This document shows, one piece after another, positions 37,372 through 48,572 of a DNA stretch of 64,000 nucleotides. The stretch is from Alisma plantago-aquatica (Eukaryota > Streptophyta > Magnoliopsida > Alismatales > Alismataceae). The translations under genes were made by a program, and so were the position numbers. Position 1 is the first letter of the stretch, and the number at the start of each line of letters is the position of its first letter. Under the pieces are notes generated by a model. It ran no database searches, was not told the DNA's origin, and worked only from the letters and a program-made list of their open reading frames with translations. The stretch spans positions 887,543,835-887,607,834 of the forward strand of contig OY856410.1 of assembly GCA_963693085.1 (NCBI GenBank), written 5' to 3'.

Positions 37372-38597
37372 ATGTCTGTTAGTGATCATATAGAAACAAC
37401 ATACCACATTACAAAGATTTTGGATATCATGTTTGGTCTAGCAAATTGCATTGCTGATGTAGTAGCCAACTCAATAGCAAACTCCATCATGGACAACATT
37501 TCCAATGATGATGACATACCAGCTACAATACCTAGGTCAGTTAGTGTTAGGAGTGGCCACCAAAAGGTGCTAGAAATCATAATCGAAAATGAAAAGAGGG
37601 CTTATGACCTATACCAAATGCAACCACATACTATAATAGCCCTTGTGGACAAACTTGAGAGTCGTGGCTTGTTACGAAGTAGTAGAGGTGTCTTATCAGT
37701 TAAGGTTGTATGCTACTTCCTACAGATGGTTGGAAATGGCCATACAAATTATGTTTTAGCTGAGGACTACATTCACTCTAGTGAAACCATAAGTAGAAAG
37801 ATCAACGAAGTATTGGACGAGGTTTGTGCATTGTGTCATGACTATGTTTTCATGCAAACTACAACTGCAACAACACATCGTCTTATATTGGCGAGCCCAA
37901 GGTTCTGCCCTTACTTCAAGGTAATAGTTATCCCCTATAATTTGGAATCATTTTCAATTATTTCATATGTTGAAACCCAATGTTGGTGTTGTAGAATACC
38001 ATCAGGGTAATTGACGAGACACACATCCCAGTCTTAGTGAAAAGCGAAAAGAAAAATCATTATCGAGACAGAGAAGGGAATGTCTCTCTAAATGTCATGG
38101 TTGTAGTAGACTTCTCAATGGAGTTTACATATGTCCTGACTGGGTGAGAGGGATCGACAACTGACCAAAGTGTCCTACAAGCAGCAACAACCACAAGAGG
38201 TTTCAAAGTACCACCAAGAAAGTTTTACCTAGTTGATGCAGGGTACACCAACACTCGTAAGTTTCTTGCACCTTATCACAACACAACTTACTATGTATAT
38301 GAGTACCAAAGAAATATATATTCATACAACAACAAGAAGGAGATGTTATCCCACCACCACATTCAATTACGTAATGTTGTAGAAAGAGCATTCAATGTGT
38401 TGAAGAGGAGGTTTGCCTACCTTAAAAAAGGGGTGACGTATCCTATACATTCACAGTGTCACCTCATAATGGCTTGTTGTATCATCAGAAATTTTAATTG
38501 TCGTCAAAATGATGGTGACACTATGATGGAGGAAATCCCAGAACACAATTCAACATCTACCTTCCCAACCAATGGGGTCTACTTGAGTTCGCTATAA
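37372..38597 (+). pseudogene. PIF/Harbinger DDE transposase, two exons, one nonsense codon
   Basis: The enzyme cuts and rejoins element ends at TTA/TAA targets. Exon 1 (37372-37920, 183 codons) carries the helical N-terminal part, with LVDKLESRGLLRSSRGVLSV and ALCHDYVF. A GT-AG intron of 74 bp (37921-37994) restores the frame into exon 2 (37995-38597). Exon 2 shows VIDETHIPVLV (Asp at 38013), EGSTTDQSVL (Asp at 38163), YLVDAGYTNTRKFLAPY and LRNVVERAFNVLKRRF (Glu at 38382), the conserved blocks of the DDE_Tnp_4 family. One TGA at 38145-38147 replaces the tryptophan expected in GWEG; I found no other stop or frameshift in exon 2. Total about 384 codons, close to family size. The glutamate in IDETH replaces the usual glycine. 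Confidence 0.85.
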
Positions 38598-38810
38598 GAA
38601 ACAACTCTAGCTGATGCAAGGGAGGGTGATGTATTATGTGAAATAATTTCCAATTTCATTTGGGATACTCGTTGACCTTACTTTGTACTTGTCATCATTT
38701 TTGTAGTGTATGATAACTCATCTGCCACTTGACTTAGAATGTTTGTTTCATAAAATATTTTTATGACTCCTAATTAAAAATGTCAAATTATGTTCCATTA
38801 GGTTGTCTTA

Positions 38811-39535
38811 AAATGGAGAATGGAATGCCGTCATGTCCATGTGGCCTGCAATGCACCGTACGAGTGTACATGGATGTCATAGATGCGACAAATAGATTGT
38901 TTGAAGACAAAAACCCCCCACTGGTCATATTTTACATGTGGTAGGGGTCTTGTTACAAATAGATGTCGTACGATGTCACCCGCGCAACGAGTACATCCTA
39001 CCATGGCCACCCTTACTGCAGTTAGGGATTCACTACTAACATAACTTACTTATGCACACAACAAATGCAAGCACTGGTCTACACAATGTGTCTTTGTCTG
39101 TTCAACAAGGACATACAATGATAGGCTAGTAGCAGAAATTTCAACTCTGAGGAAGAGGCACCTATATCTTCATGAACTACTTAACCTACTGACTGATAGC
39201 AAATCTTCAACAGAGGAAGATAGATACAATACATCATAGTTGTAATACACTATGATCTATCCAAATAAACTTCACTTGTATGTTAGAATAATCAACTTGT
39301 CCTATCAAAATACTCTTCAAATTAGATTTGAAATCTATGTTATGAACATTTGGTTATGTTACTAATCAATAATAGTGTTTTAGATGTCGATGAATCCATC
39401 TGAACTTCCGAGATGTCATTGTAGTCTAGTTGCAGCCTTGTGAATTAACACAGAGGATGCAGGGTTATATGACTTTGGCATTCTGAGTGAAAGGCCAGGC
39501 GAAATGTATTACATATGTCCTACTAGTCAGGTGTG
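38811..39535 (+). other. Two cysteine-motif remnants, possibly GRF-type zinc fingers
   Basis: At about 38815 a plus frame reads CPCGLQCTVRV. At about 39384 another reads RCHCSLVAAL ... RPGEMYYICP. The second has the C-x-C ... G-x-x-YY-x-CP order of GRF zinc fingers; the first keeps only the beginning. Both are broken by stops. They lie between the transposase and the further MYB-like copies. Confidence 0.3.
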
Positions 39536-40147
39536 ATAGTAAATCCATAAATAATCAGTTGTCCTTGTGTGTTGTGCATTCTTTGTCATTAGCTTGAACT
39601 TGGGAATACAGTTTAGGGAAAAGACAGATGAATATACTTCCATTGGGTAGTCGATCTCCCCCCAACAACTGATTCTTTGAAGGCTTAGATTATGTTACTA
39701 ACTGGCGAGTGTAAGTCAGTGTCGGGCTAGGTGATGAACATGAAGGACATTGTTGAAACCCATCACAACTCTGAAGATATATACACCTCCAAAAAAGTAT
39801 GAGTATGAGGTTCTACAAACCTCCTTTCACAAGATGGAGGAAACTTGTAGTCTTCTTTTGAACATTTCTTCACCTCTGTTGATTCCATAACGTTGATGTG
39901 AGAGTTATATTTAGATTGTCCTATCGATTTATATTGTCTATTGTTGGATGTTATTAACATTATAAACATTCTTAATTCATCCACTATAAATGTTGAATTA
40001 CATTATAAGGTTGCTGATTTTTATTGTAATGTTGCTAAATGTTTTATGTTTTAGACAAGATAGGAGGGTGTATGATCATTTATTACATCCCCATAATTGA
40101 GATCTACACCCTTACATCTAAAATATTTTAATTACATGATCTGTAAT

Positions 40148-40520
40148 ATGGCTGGACAACCAACAAGAATGTTTTCTTTAAGGTGTCCAGAGCATGATCA
40201 TATCCTACGTGATGCCATGAGAAGTCAGTATGACATGGGGAGATGTGTCTATAGATTTTATACTAGAGAGGCTTGGATGGAGACATGGTGTGACATTTGA
40301 AACATAACAGGGATGCATTTCATAACATTGGACCAGTTGAAAACCATTTAGTAGAACCTAAAGAAAGACTTTATCAGATAAAATCATTTCCTTTTGGCAC
40401 ATTTATTGCCTCCTCATCGCTTAGCGCAATATGTGATCCCCCCAGGAGTTGTAGAACACCTAAATAATGTTGAAAACAACAACAATGGAGTTGCAAGAGT
40501 AGGTCATGAGGGAAACAAAT
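40148..40520 (+). pseudogene. ORF1-like MYB/SANT domain remnant, copy 2
   Basis: The frame from 40148 reads QYDMGRCVYRFYTREAWMET, which lines up with QYDIGKCIDGQFTRETWRET of ORF1 at about 35950-36010. A TGA at 40298 and later stops break it. After the domain come PPGVVEHLNNVENNNN, which is repeated in copy 3. No intact product is possible. Confidence 0.6.
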
Positions 40521-40784
40521 GAACTTGTAAGAATACCTCTTTTTACTACTTTGTGTATGCTCTATTTTTACTTTCTACAATTGGACCCCTGAGTTTGATT
40601 GTTGTTAAAGCTACATCACAAGTTTTCTACTTTATGTATAATCTTTTTTTATCATAATGATGGTTTTATTGCTTCATCAGATATATGCACATTAAATATT
40701 TATATTTGAATTCTCATATTATGTCTACACCATTGTAAAATGAACCCTTACCATTTCAATATATTACATATAGAATTTGTAATT

Positions 40785-41190
40785 ATGGTTGGGCAAGGTA
40801 CAACACCGTATGTCATATGGTGTACAAAGAATGATATGGTCCTCAAAGGTTTGATGAGAAACCAATATGACCTGAGGAGATCTGTGAATGTAGTATATAC
40901 TACACAAGTTTGGAGGGAGGTGTGGCGTGACTTTCAAAATATAACAGGGGTGCCTTACATATCTCTCAGCGAGGTGTAAATTTGATGGAAATACCTCAGG
41001 AGAGAGTTTATTGGAGAAAATCAATTCATTTTGGAACCTTTTGTACCTCCTCAGCCATTGGTCGTGCAACACGTCATTTCACACAATTTTGTGAAGACTT
41101 GGAGCACTTACCCCCCAGGAGTTGTTGAATACCTAAACAATGTTGAAAATAATAATAATGCAACTGTGGGATTAAGTGGTGAAAGCAAAA
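40785..41190 (+). pseudogene. ORF1-like MYB/SANT domain remnant, copy 3
   Basis: A tandem duplicate of copy 2 at about 640-bp spacing: RNQYDLRRSVNVVYTTQVWREVWRDF corresponds in place to the copy 2 domain, here given by its key residues QYD, the two tryptophans and the following NITG. The tail PPGVVEYLNNVENNNN appears in a shifted frame near 41110. It stops at 40977. The two copies have clearly diverged, so the duplication is old. Confidence 0.55.
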
Positions 41191-42384
41191 AATTTCACCA
41201 CCTTAGGGACGTTCATTTATTTATTTTGTATGCATTTAAAAACATACTCGATCTGATGATTATGAACACTAATTACAAATTATTGTGACCGTTAGTTTGT
41301 TAGTATTATTATTTGGTAAAACAAGTATTTATTTATATTTGTTTGTCAATTTTTATTTTTGTAATGATTATGAACTATTACATTTTAAAGTTTATGTCAA
41401 ATATACTTACTATTTATTTCAATTTCTCTTAACTATTTTCCTAGTTTTTGTAACTTATTGTCAGCCTTACTTTGTTGTTATCATAATTTGCTCGAACTTG
41501 TACTTATTTATTATGTTTAGATGTCCAAGTCATTTACAAAGTCACGATCAAAGTTTGAAAAAATATTGATGTCACTTACAATGATAGAAAAATATGTGAA
41601 CGAAAAACTTGTGTGCAAGAAGAAGTGTTGCGAGCCTTTCCAATTTCTTTCCCCAAATGTGAGCCCAGAACAAAGAAATGACAGTGTCACTCACCCAGTT
41701 TGCCATCTGTTGTTGTTTGATTGGTCGAAAGACAATGTCAAAGATCAGGACAATGCAACTCTATAGGAAGAGTGTCTCGTGTCATGGGACGAGCATGACG
41801 AGGCCCTAAGCTGGGCCAACTGGGACGGTCCCACCTGGGATCAACAAAAACCTGCATCCACACTGAAGAATGGATAGCACAGTGGTTAGTCGCCATCTTA
41901 GATAGCTTTTGGGTTTCTAGATCTAGGCAACTACAGGGCAGACCGTTCCTTGTTTTGTCTCCTCTCTGTTGGAACATGCTGCATTTGCCTAGTATTTAGA
42001 TATAGTTTTATTTTATTTTCAAAATTTAAGTTAGATGTAAGATATGTCATCTCAATTTTTGTGGAACAATTACTTTTATATTTCTATAGAACAATTATTT
42101 TTATACATATTTTAATTAGAATAAGAATTTAATATGTTTGGTTTACGTTAATACCGTTAGTTGAACAAAGTTCCTTGTACCTTACACCTAGTTATATTTT
42201 ATTTTATCCTTTGTTGCGCATGTATCAAATATCTATATTATTTTAAACCCATTTCTCTCACCTACTTTTTTATTATCGAATACATTGGCTCCACTTATTT
42301 CACTTATTGTATCATCAAATACATTATTTTGATAGTTATTAATCTATGCTACATATGCTCCCGCACACAATGAATCATTTTTAA
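41191..42384. other. Unassigned sequence between MYB-like copies
   Basis: It is AT-rich with hydrophobic short frames (for example 41285-41569) that reflect T-rich composition. An 81-codon lysine-rich frame at 41521-41766 is unrecognised. A locally GC-rich patch at about 41770-41950 stands out but has no identifiable content. Confidence 0.3.
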
Positions 42385-42570
42385 TGGGATGACGAGTCAG
42401 ATGTCGCACTCGGTACAGTGTTGGGTCGTCAATACTACTTGCGGCGCTTGCGTAGGCTTCATGTACGTAAAGGTTGGTGTGATGCCCTTACAAAATTTCA
42501 TACATTAACTGGGAAGACTGACATAAATATGGTTGCCTTTAAGACACGGTGGAAAATGCTAAATTTTTAG
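42385..42570 (+). pseudogene. ORF1-like MYB/SANT domain remnant, copy 4
   Basis: An open stretch begins WDDESDVALGTVLGRQYYLR and ends FKTRWKML before a TAG. It matches the ORF1 spacing: W-x-x-ESD-x-AL, QY, a second tryptophan, then a K-T-x-W-K block. About 62 codons, no start codon in place. Confidence 0.55.
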
Positions 42571-43109
42571 ATGCATTTACACACTCATTCTAGACAAGTC
42601 ATCGTACTTACCCACCGACAATACAACAAATCTTGATCAAGTGGGAAACTCTCAACCAAGTGCAGCAACCAATAATCAAAGAGATAGACAAACAACCTAA
42701 TGTTGTTCAAGCCAATAATGATGTAGAAAACGAGTGCAGCGAATGCATATTAGTACCTAACATCATTTGACCTTTTTATATTTAAAATTGTGATGACACT
42801 TGTGTGCAAGTTATGTTGTATTTTGTAATAGAATATTGTTATTACTACAAATTTAAGCCGTCTGTCGTCAATTATTTTGTTACTGACCTATTTATACAAA
42901 AATACACAAGTATACATACATACAACTAGGCATGTGGCACACATTCACACATTAGTGGCTAAAGTAATATCTAATTTAAACATACATATAAAAATAATGT
43001 TACAAAAAACAACAAACACAATCAATCATGTACAAAATTATATATTTATTGTTTTAATCTTGTATTGCACAATCAACACAATTTTGGGATCATTATTTTT
43101 ATAACTGTT

Positions 43110-43331
43110 CTTACAGAATAGGACATGATAGCCAGATCTTGACTACGTTGCCAAATAGAATCAGACTGGAACATGCTGGTAGCCAAACAAATGAGACTGA
43201 ATCCCGACTCAATCCTGACCAGCTAACCAGAATAGACTGGGTTGCCAAACAAAATCAGACTAGATCCAGACTACCCCAATCCAGATCTACTGACTAACCC
43301 CGATTAACCCAGTCCAGACTACAGAATCTCA
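43110..43331. repeat. Right subterminal region with repeated AGTCTGG-like motifs
   Basis: GTTGCCAAATAGAATCAGAC at 43147 recurs as GTTGCCAAACAAAATCAGAC at 43241, and an AGCCAAACAAATGAGAC variant lies between. On the minus strand AGTCTGG or GTCTGGA recurs several times. The left subterminal region also has CAGTCTGGG at about 31596. Such motifs near transposon ends are often protein-binding sites. Confidence 0.55.
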
Positions 43332-43351
43332 ATCCCAAACTAAATAGGGGC
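43332..43351 (-). repeat. Right terminal inverted repeat of the Harbinger candidate
   Basis: Reading inward on the minus strand, GCCCCTATTTAGTTTGGGAT; TAA follows on the plus strand at 43352. Confidence 0.6.
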
Positions 43352-43439
43352 TAAAAGCTAAATATTGTATTGGACATGTGGCTCAACTTTGTGACGGGTG
43401 TGATCCTCTATTAACAAGGAAGTTAAATATAATGTAATA

Positions 43440-43979
43440 GTGCATGTGGCCCAGCTTTTTGATAGGGGTATGACCCTCTTATATCGCAATCCCGACGGGG
43501 TTTTAGAAGATGCGCAGAAAGTGACGGGCCCCAGATTTGTGAGGGGTTTGATCGTCCTACATTTGATTTGCTTGAGAGGCATCATTGTCATGTATCGACT
43601 GTTTTCTTGTAATGCAAGGTGTCACTGGAACTGCAAGTTCAGAACCCACCAACCAAATTGCCGCCGCCGATGGATCCTTAAGGTACAGACGGTGGAGTTC
43701 CCGGAGATTGCAAAGAACAATCCAATATTCACGGACTTGTTTAACTTTAATATTGGCGGCCTTATGCAGAAGTTTGTGTTTGTTGGCCCGAACTATTTGG
43801 CGCCAATGTTTGCCCATGGATTCGAGTATGAACACAGTACCGGCAGGTTGCAAGAAATCAGTGAAGGCTCGCGCTTCTCGTGGTCTGGAGAGATAACCCA
43901 CTACAAACCTTATCTTCTACAGTGGCAAAGTCAGGAAATTTGTTTGAGGTGGGCATTGTATATACAATGTGATACTTGA
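43440..43979 (+). CDS. Unrecognised 179-codon open frame just outside the Harbinger end
   Basis: This is the longest plus-strand frame in this part of the window that does not belong to a transposon I recognise. I do not know the family. The second half (from about 43681) reads VQTVEFPEIAKNNPIFTDLF, later MQKFVFVGPNY and SRFSWSGEITHYKPYL, with balanced amino-acid use and GC content above its surroundings. The first half is cysteine- and arginine-rich and less convincing, so a splice site near 43680 is possible. A start at 43440 is only the first ATG. The sequence before it contains a diverged direct repeat (43374 and 43445, CATGTGGC..CA.CTTT). It could be an exon or fragment of a captured host gene. 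Confidence 0.3.
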   Translation: MHVAQLFDRGMTLLYRNPDGVLEDAQKVTGPRFVRGLIVLHLICLRGIIVMYRLFSCNARCHWNCKFRTHQPNCRRRWILKVQTVEFPEIAKNNPIFTDLFNFNIGGLMQKFVFVGPNYLAPMFAHGFEYEHSTGRLQEISEGSRFSWSGEITHYKPYLLQWQSQEICLRWALYIQCDT

Positions 43980-45180
43980 AACATAAGTTTAAGTGTTACG
44001 CTACATCACAACCCTATAATTAATATGAAGAGACACATAGCCATGAGCATGTTATGATATTCATGTTGTTCTTCGTGTTGATACATTTTCTTATAAAATC
44101 TTTTCATAATAGATTAAAATAATTATAATGATAAAAAAATATTATCGAGACAACGATCTAGATCATGAATATTATAAACTACAAAATATGTACGTTCTTG
44201 TGAAAGTTTTGGGTTTTCAGGTATTATTTTGTCAACTAATATAAAGGAATATACATTCATACTCTAATGATCAAAGCCTTAAGATGAATTACATGATCTT
44301 GTGCATAGCTACTCCAGCAAAGCTAAATAACACATCATCACAGGTTACGATCTTTACAATAAAGAAAAATACAGCCGTTATCTTACTAGATAGTTTTTCT
44401 ACTAATACTAAAAGCCAGAAATGTCATACACAAACTATTCATATCTCGCTTATAATAAACGAGAAGTGATTTGCTCGCAACCACAGAAAGTGAAAACTGT
44501 ACCAAATTTTTAATTAAAATTCAAAGTTATGTACGGTCCTAACAAATAAAAGCTGCTGGAACCTTAATAAATATGAGTAGGAACGCATACTATGCATGCT
44601 CAGTTTAAACAGAAATAATAAAATAAACAAAAATAATAAAAAAAGAAGTTATTAAGAAAAATGGATGTGCACTTTGTCGTGCATTTGTGATTGATCAAAG
44701 ACAATAGAAGAAGAAAATAAATAGTCACGCGTTTGTACTTTTTTTGAAACAACTTCATAATTTTAAAAACAAGCCAAATGACATCTACAAGATAGAAGAC
44801 TCTCCTCAAATAACCAAACAACAACTCCTTTAAGGGAAAGACATAGTATAAGGCTCAGATTAGGATGTGATAGATAAATTTCAACGCCGACCAACTCTTG
44901 TAGTGGCTGTCTATTTTAGTTATCTGGAAAGCATCAATCTGCATGAACCTATGTGTATATCTGGAGGGGAGTTTGCATAGTTGTCGGTAGAGATCATCAT
45001 CATGAAGACAACATAAGATCGCTTGAAAGGAAGAGAGCTCGACCGAAAGCAACAAACACAACACAACACCAAACAAAACTACACTACGGTGAACAACAAC
45101 AAGACACACGCCTACACTCAACGACACAGCAAGACTGGAAGCAAAAAAGCAAGAAAAAACACACAGGAAACCATCACTGG
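43980..45180. other. Unassigned AT-rich sequence
   Basis: No coding signal. On the minus strand 44855-45202 keeps a 115-codon frame leading out of the GC-rich island; its composition is T-rich and no domain is seen. Confidence 0.3.
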
Positions 45181-45662
45181 TAGCCTCCGGGAAGGGAGCC
45201 AAAATCCCAAAGGAACCATCACTGGGAATAAGAGGGCCCTGGAGAGTGCGGGGTGGGGGTAGAGGGAGCAGGGAATCCCACCACCGCTTACAACCACCTT
45301 CGCAGCCCCTACACCCTCAAGCACCGCTTGCGTGGACGGGCAAGCAGAGGGGCAAAGGCACCACCCGCAGCTCAGACCCCCCGCTTGAGCTCCTGTCCAA
45401 CTCGCTGACCGACCACCAGGCACCGAGCACACCTGCAGAAGAGAACAAGAGGGAAGAAGAAGAGGAAACTTAGCCGCCAAGAGCAGCCGCACGGGGAAAG
45501 CCCCATGCGGGCAGGCACCGTGGTGGGACGAGCAGAGAAAGAGGCAGAGCGCCTAGGGGGAGAAGGTCGCACCCAGCCGACAGGCGGCCGCCTCCCTCCT
45601 CCCCGAGCACAGGTCGCCGCCGAGGAAACTAGCAGATCACCAGAGCGCCGAGCGAGCGGGGT
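45181..45662. other. GC-rich island
   Basis: About 480 bp is roughly 60-65% GC by eye, in surroundings near 30-35%. It contains CGG/GCC-rich text (GGCGGCCGCC at about 45584) and overlapping frames on both strands (124 codons minus, 75 plus). On the minus strand GC-rich sequence passes into T/G-rich sequence toward 45000, which could be a promoter plus 5' leader of a gene or the 5' end of a LINE-like element. Neither can be proven. Confidence 0.45.
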
Positions 45663-46089
45663 CTTGGATTTTATTACTTAATGTAGGTATAATCAAACGG
45701 TCAGCAGTAATTGGTTGATTAGAATGATTAAAAAAATAGTACTGTAAGAATAGGAGAAGAACAAGCTACATGCGTAATTGTGGGAGGTAGGGCACAGGCT
45801 TATCAGCCTTTACGGGGTCTTGAGACTAAACCAGATGGAGCCTGGGATCCTATTCGAAACGGGAAGATCTAGGATGGGAAGCCAACCTCCTACAAAGAGC
45901 AATGTGCATGGACTAGGTGAGCAGGGATACAACTCTTTGGACCGTTCTCGATTCTCACATAGTTAACTACTGAAATGTTAGGGCGATGGGTTGGGCACAT
46001 GCCCTACCATGCCCAGTAGTGGCTTCGCCAGTGTGTTCTACCCGCAATAAGTTGTGTACCCTATCAAACACTCCATAATGAAATGTATT
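45663..46089. other. Unassigned sequence
   Basis: No feature recognised. A 62-codon frame at 45778-45966 has no domain. Confidence 0.3.
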
Positions 46090-46660
46090 ATCATGTTGCC
46101 TTTCTAAATAAAAAGGCACCGGTTATATTATTTTCATACGTATAATATGATGTGGTAAATATATACTTATTATTGGAAGAAAAATGTCCAATGTTCTATT
46201 TTTATGGAGGTCTTGGTTTGCTTGTTTGAAATCATCTTTTACTTGACCAAAATCATGAATTTCAAAACTTTGAATACCAGAGTTACTACAATAGCCTTTT
46301 TTATCAAGCAAAACTACTTAAATGGAATAGGAAGAAAATCAAACGGTTTCTTTTTTGTTCAACAAAAAATTTGTACACTAGACATTAACCCATAAATTAA
46401 AAAAGTAATTACCTAATTTTTATGATGTCCTCCCTCTCATTGGGTACAAAACTATGGTTGATAGCAGACTCAATGTCATAAGATTCAAATATAATGGTCC
46501 ACAAATAGTCCCATCTTTTAAATCATTTTCATTTTTCATAATTGGTTTCCGAATTTCTTTCAAAGATTTGATCCATCAAGTAATCCCTAGATTTTAGCAT
46601 TTTCCATAGATGTATAGAAGTACTACTCCGAAAGAGGGTTGAAATAGGTTCTGGTAAAAA
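46090..46660. repeat. Diverged direct repeat, left copy
   Basis: It shares a series of blocks in the same order with 48573-49335: a TAAAAAG start, AAAATATGTACT-like text, GAAGGTCTTG/GGAGGTCTTGGTT, CTACAATAGCCTTTTT, ATATAATGGTCCACAA, and GATTTGATCCAT. The blocks are separated by diverged or unequal sequence. Confidence 0.55.
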
Positions 46661-48572
46661 AACTAAAATGCCACTAACCCTCATAAAATACTAATAGTCT
46701 CTCATTTGAACCCAATTAATATACATACACAATTATTATAAAAAAATAGAGACTTCTCGTGCGTCTTAGAAAAATTCCCTAGAATTTAATCTATTTTGTG
46801 ACTTGCAATTTTGAAATAATTGGCAAATTAAACATAATTTATTTGATTTATTCTCTTTTATTCCTATATACTTTCCAAGCCAACTCTAAACTAATCCAAT
46901 TTTATTTGTTGACCCATCCTGATCTAAGAACATTGTTTCCTAGTTTGAGAAACATTTTTTGCATTATAACTTGTTAGCAATGCACTATTACTTTAAGGAT
47001 AGATCTACACATCACTTTATTCGAAGGTAATTCAATTCAATTTGTTGACAATTCTCTTTATCAATTTTATCATATGTTTTTTTATATTATATTATAGAAA
47101 ATCAACTCTTGTTGTAAACAGAACTCTAACGGGTTCAAATAGGCCAAATTCTTTCCAAAATAGGCCAAATTCCTTCCAACTTAGATAAATTGTCCTCAAT
47201 TAGGTCTGTTTATAATTGTATTTGAATTATTCACATGATATTTTGGTATGTGACAACACTACACACCTTCTTAAGAATTTTTTTCTAGAAAATAAATGAA
47301 GCTTATCATAGAACCATCTGTAGTAGATGGTTGTGAATTATATATCTAGACTTAGATTTATTATTATATATATCTAGACCTCTTATTTCTACTGATTACA
47401 TTAGTGTCAAGCATAAAGTAGTTGTGCACTAAGTAAATAGATGATTTTACAATATTTCCTATAATTAGGAGGTTTTCTCCTTACTTATGATAGTTTCATA
47501 AGGTGTCTTATATACATGTTTCAATGCATGTATATTGGTTAAAGGAAACTAAAGCACAAGTATGCCACTATCAATCTCTTATGCAATGAAGGTGAAAGAC
47601 AATTCTAACTAGAGGATGACTTAGGGTTCAATATATCTTATGGTATTCTGTAGTTGAAGTGTGCGATAAGTACACATGATATATAAGAACCAAATTTCTA
47701 TTTAGATATGTAGATAGGGTTAATTGGATAATTGTTTTTCCTTGATGAATCCTTCCTTAAGTAAACTAATGAATAATAGTTTAATGTAGTGGATTTTGCT
47801 TGTTAATGTATGATAAGCATGCTTTGATTCACACTAGTTATGTGTTGTGTTGTTTTGGCGCATGAAGCAACTGTCAGGGGGTGGGGTTGTACATGAATGA
47901 ATAATTGAGTCTTCGCTACTTTGTCTCAAAAAGAATGAGGAAAATCATAAAAATACACTATGGAAAATTGGGTGGATAAGGAAAATAGATAAAGCCAAAT
48001 AAAAAGATAAGGTGTCAAGTTACAAGTGGGGAAAGTTCTAGGAACCTCCACGATACCCTTATGGTATCAAAAACCTAATGAGGTCATCGTATTCTGTTTT
48101 CTAATTATAGGGATTCTATGTGTAAAGGAAAAATATAGAAATTAAATTTATTACAAAAACAACAGTTAGAGGGAGTAAAAGTATATCATAATCATCAAAC
48201 ATGGGTCCTCACATCCTCATATGACTAGGTTTGGTTGGAACATGGGGGATAAAGAGAATGAATCATGTTTTGGATGGTCCACATGTCTACGTTGTTGAAC
48301 GTCTCTAGGAGGGAAAGATGCTCTTTCTTTTCTCAAGCAAGGCAAATGGTTCATTCTCTTCTCTGTCTAAATGATTTCTCTAGCCTCTTTTAAAATATCA
48401 ACTTGGAAGTATAAAATTATTTACCTAACTTGTTTCCATAGATATCCTAGTTCAAGCCTTATCGTCTACCCTCATGACCATGACTTCTCTATCATTAATA
48501 GCCATTGTTTGATTTCATATAACTATTGGTTAAAATAGTGTATTCTTACAAACAATCTTGAATGGAAAGAAT
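46661..48572. other. Unassigned sequence between the direct repeats
   Basis: About 1.9 kb, AT-rich, with no gag, pol or transposase recognised. If the repeats are very old LTRs this would be a decayed interior, but no primer site or polypurine tract is visible. Confidence 0.3.

Larger units (their letters stand above)
31406..43351 (+). mobile_element. Candidate large PIF/Harbinger DNA transposon (11.9 kb)
   Basis: The left end is GCCCCTGGTTGGTTTGAGAT. The right end, read inward on the minus strand, is GCCCCTATTTAGTTTGGGAT. They match at 16 of 20 positions. TAA lies outside both (31403-31405 and 43352-43354), which is the 3-bp target duplication of PIF/Harbinger. Inside, in order, are a C/T-rich block, minisatellites, an ORF1 with a MYB/SANT-like domain, a DDE transposase, and further ORF1-like domain copies, all on the plus strand. 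The transposase establishes that Harbinger sequence is present. The outer boundaries rest on the repeats and a 3-bp duplication, so a shorter element with chance outer matches, or nested elements, remains possible. Confidence 0.6.

Noticed and set aside
41285..42373. Hydrophobic frames as membrane proteins
   Set aside because: Phenylalanine, isoleucine and tyrosine runs simply reflect T-rich DNA; no consistent start or family.
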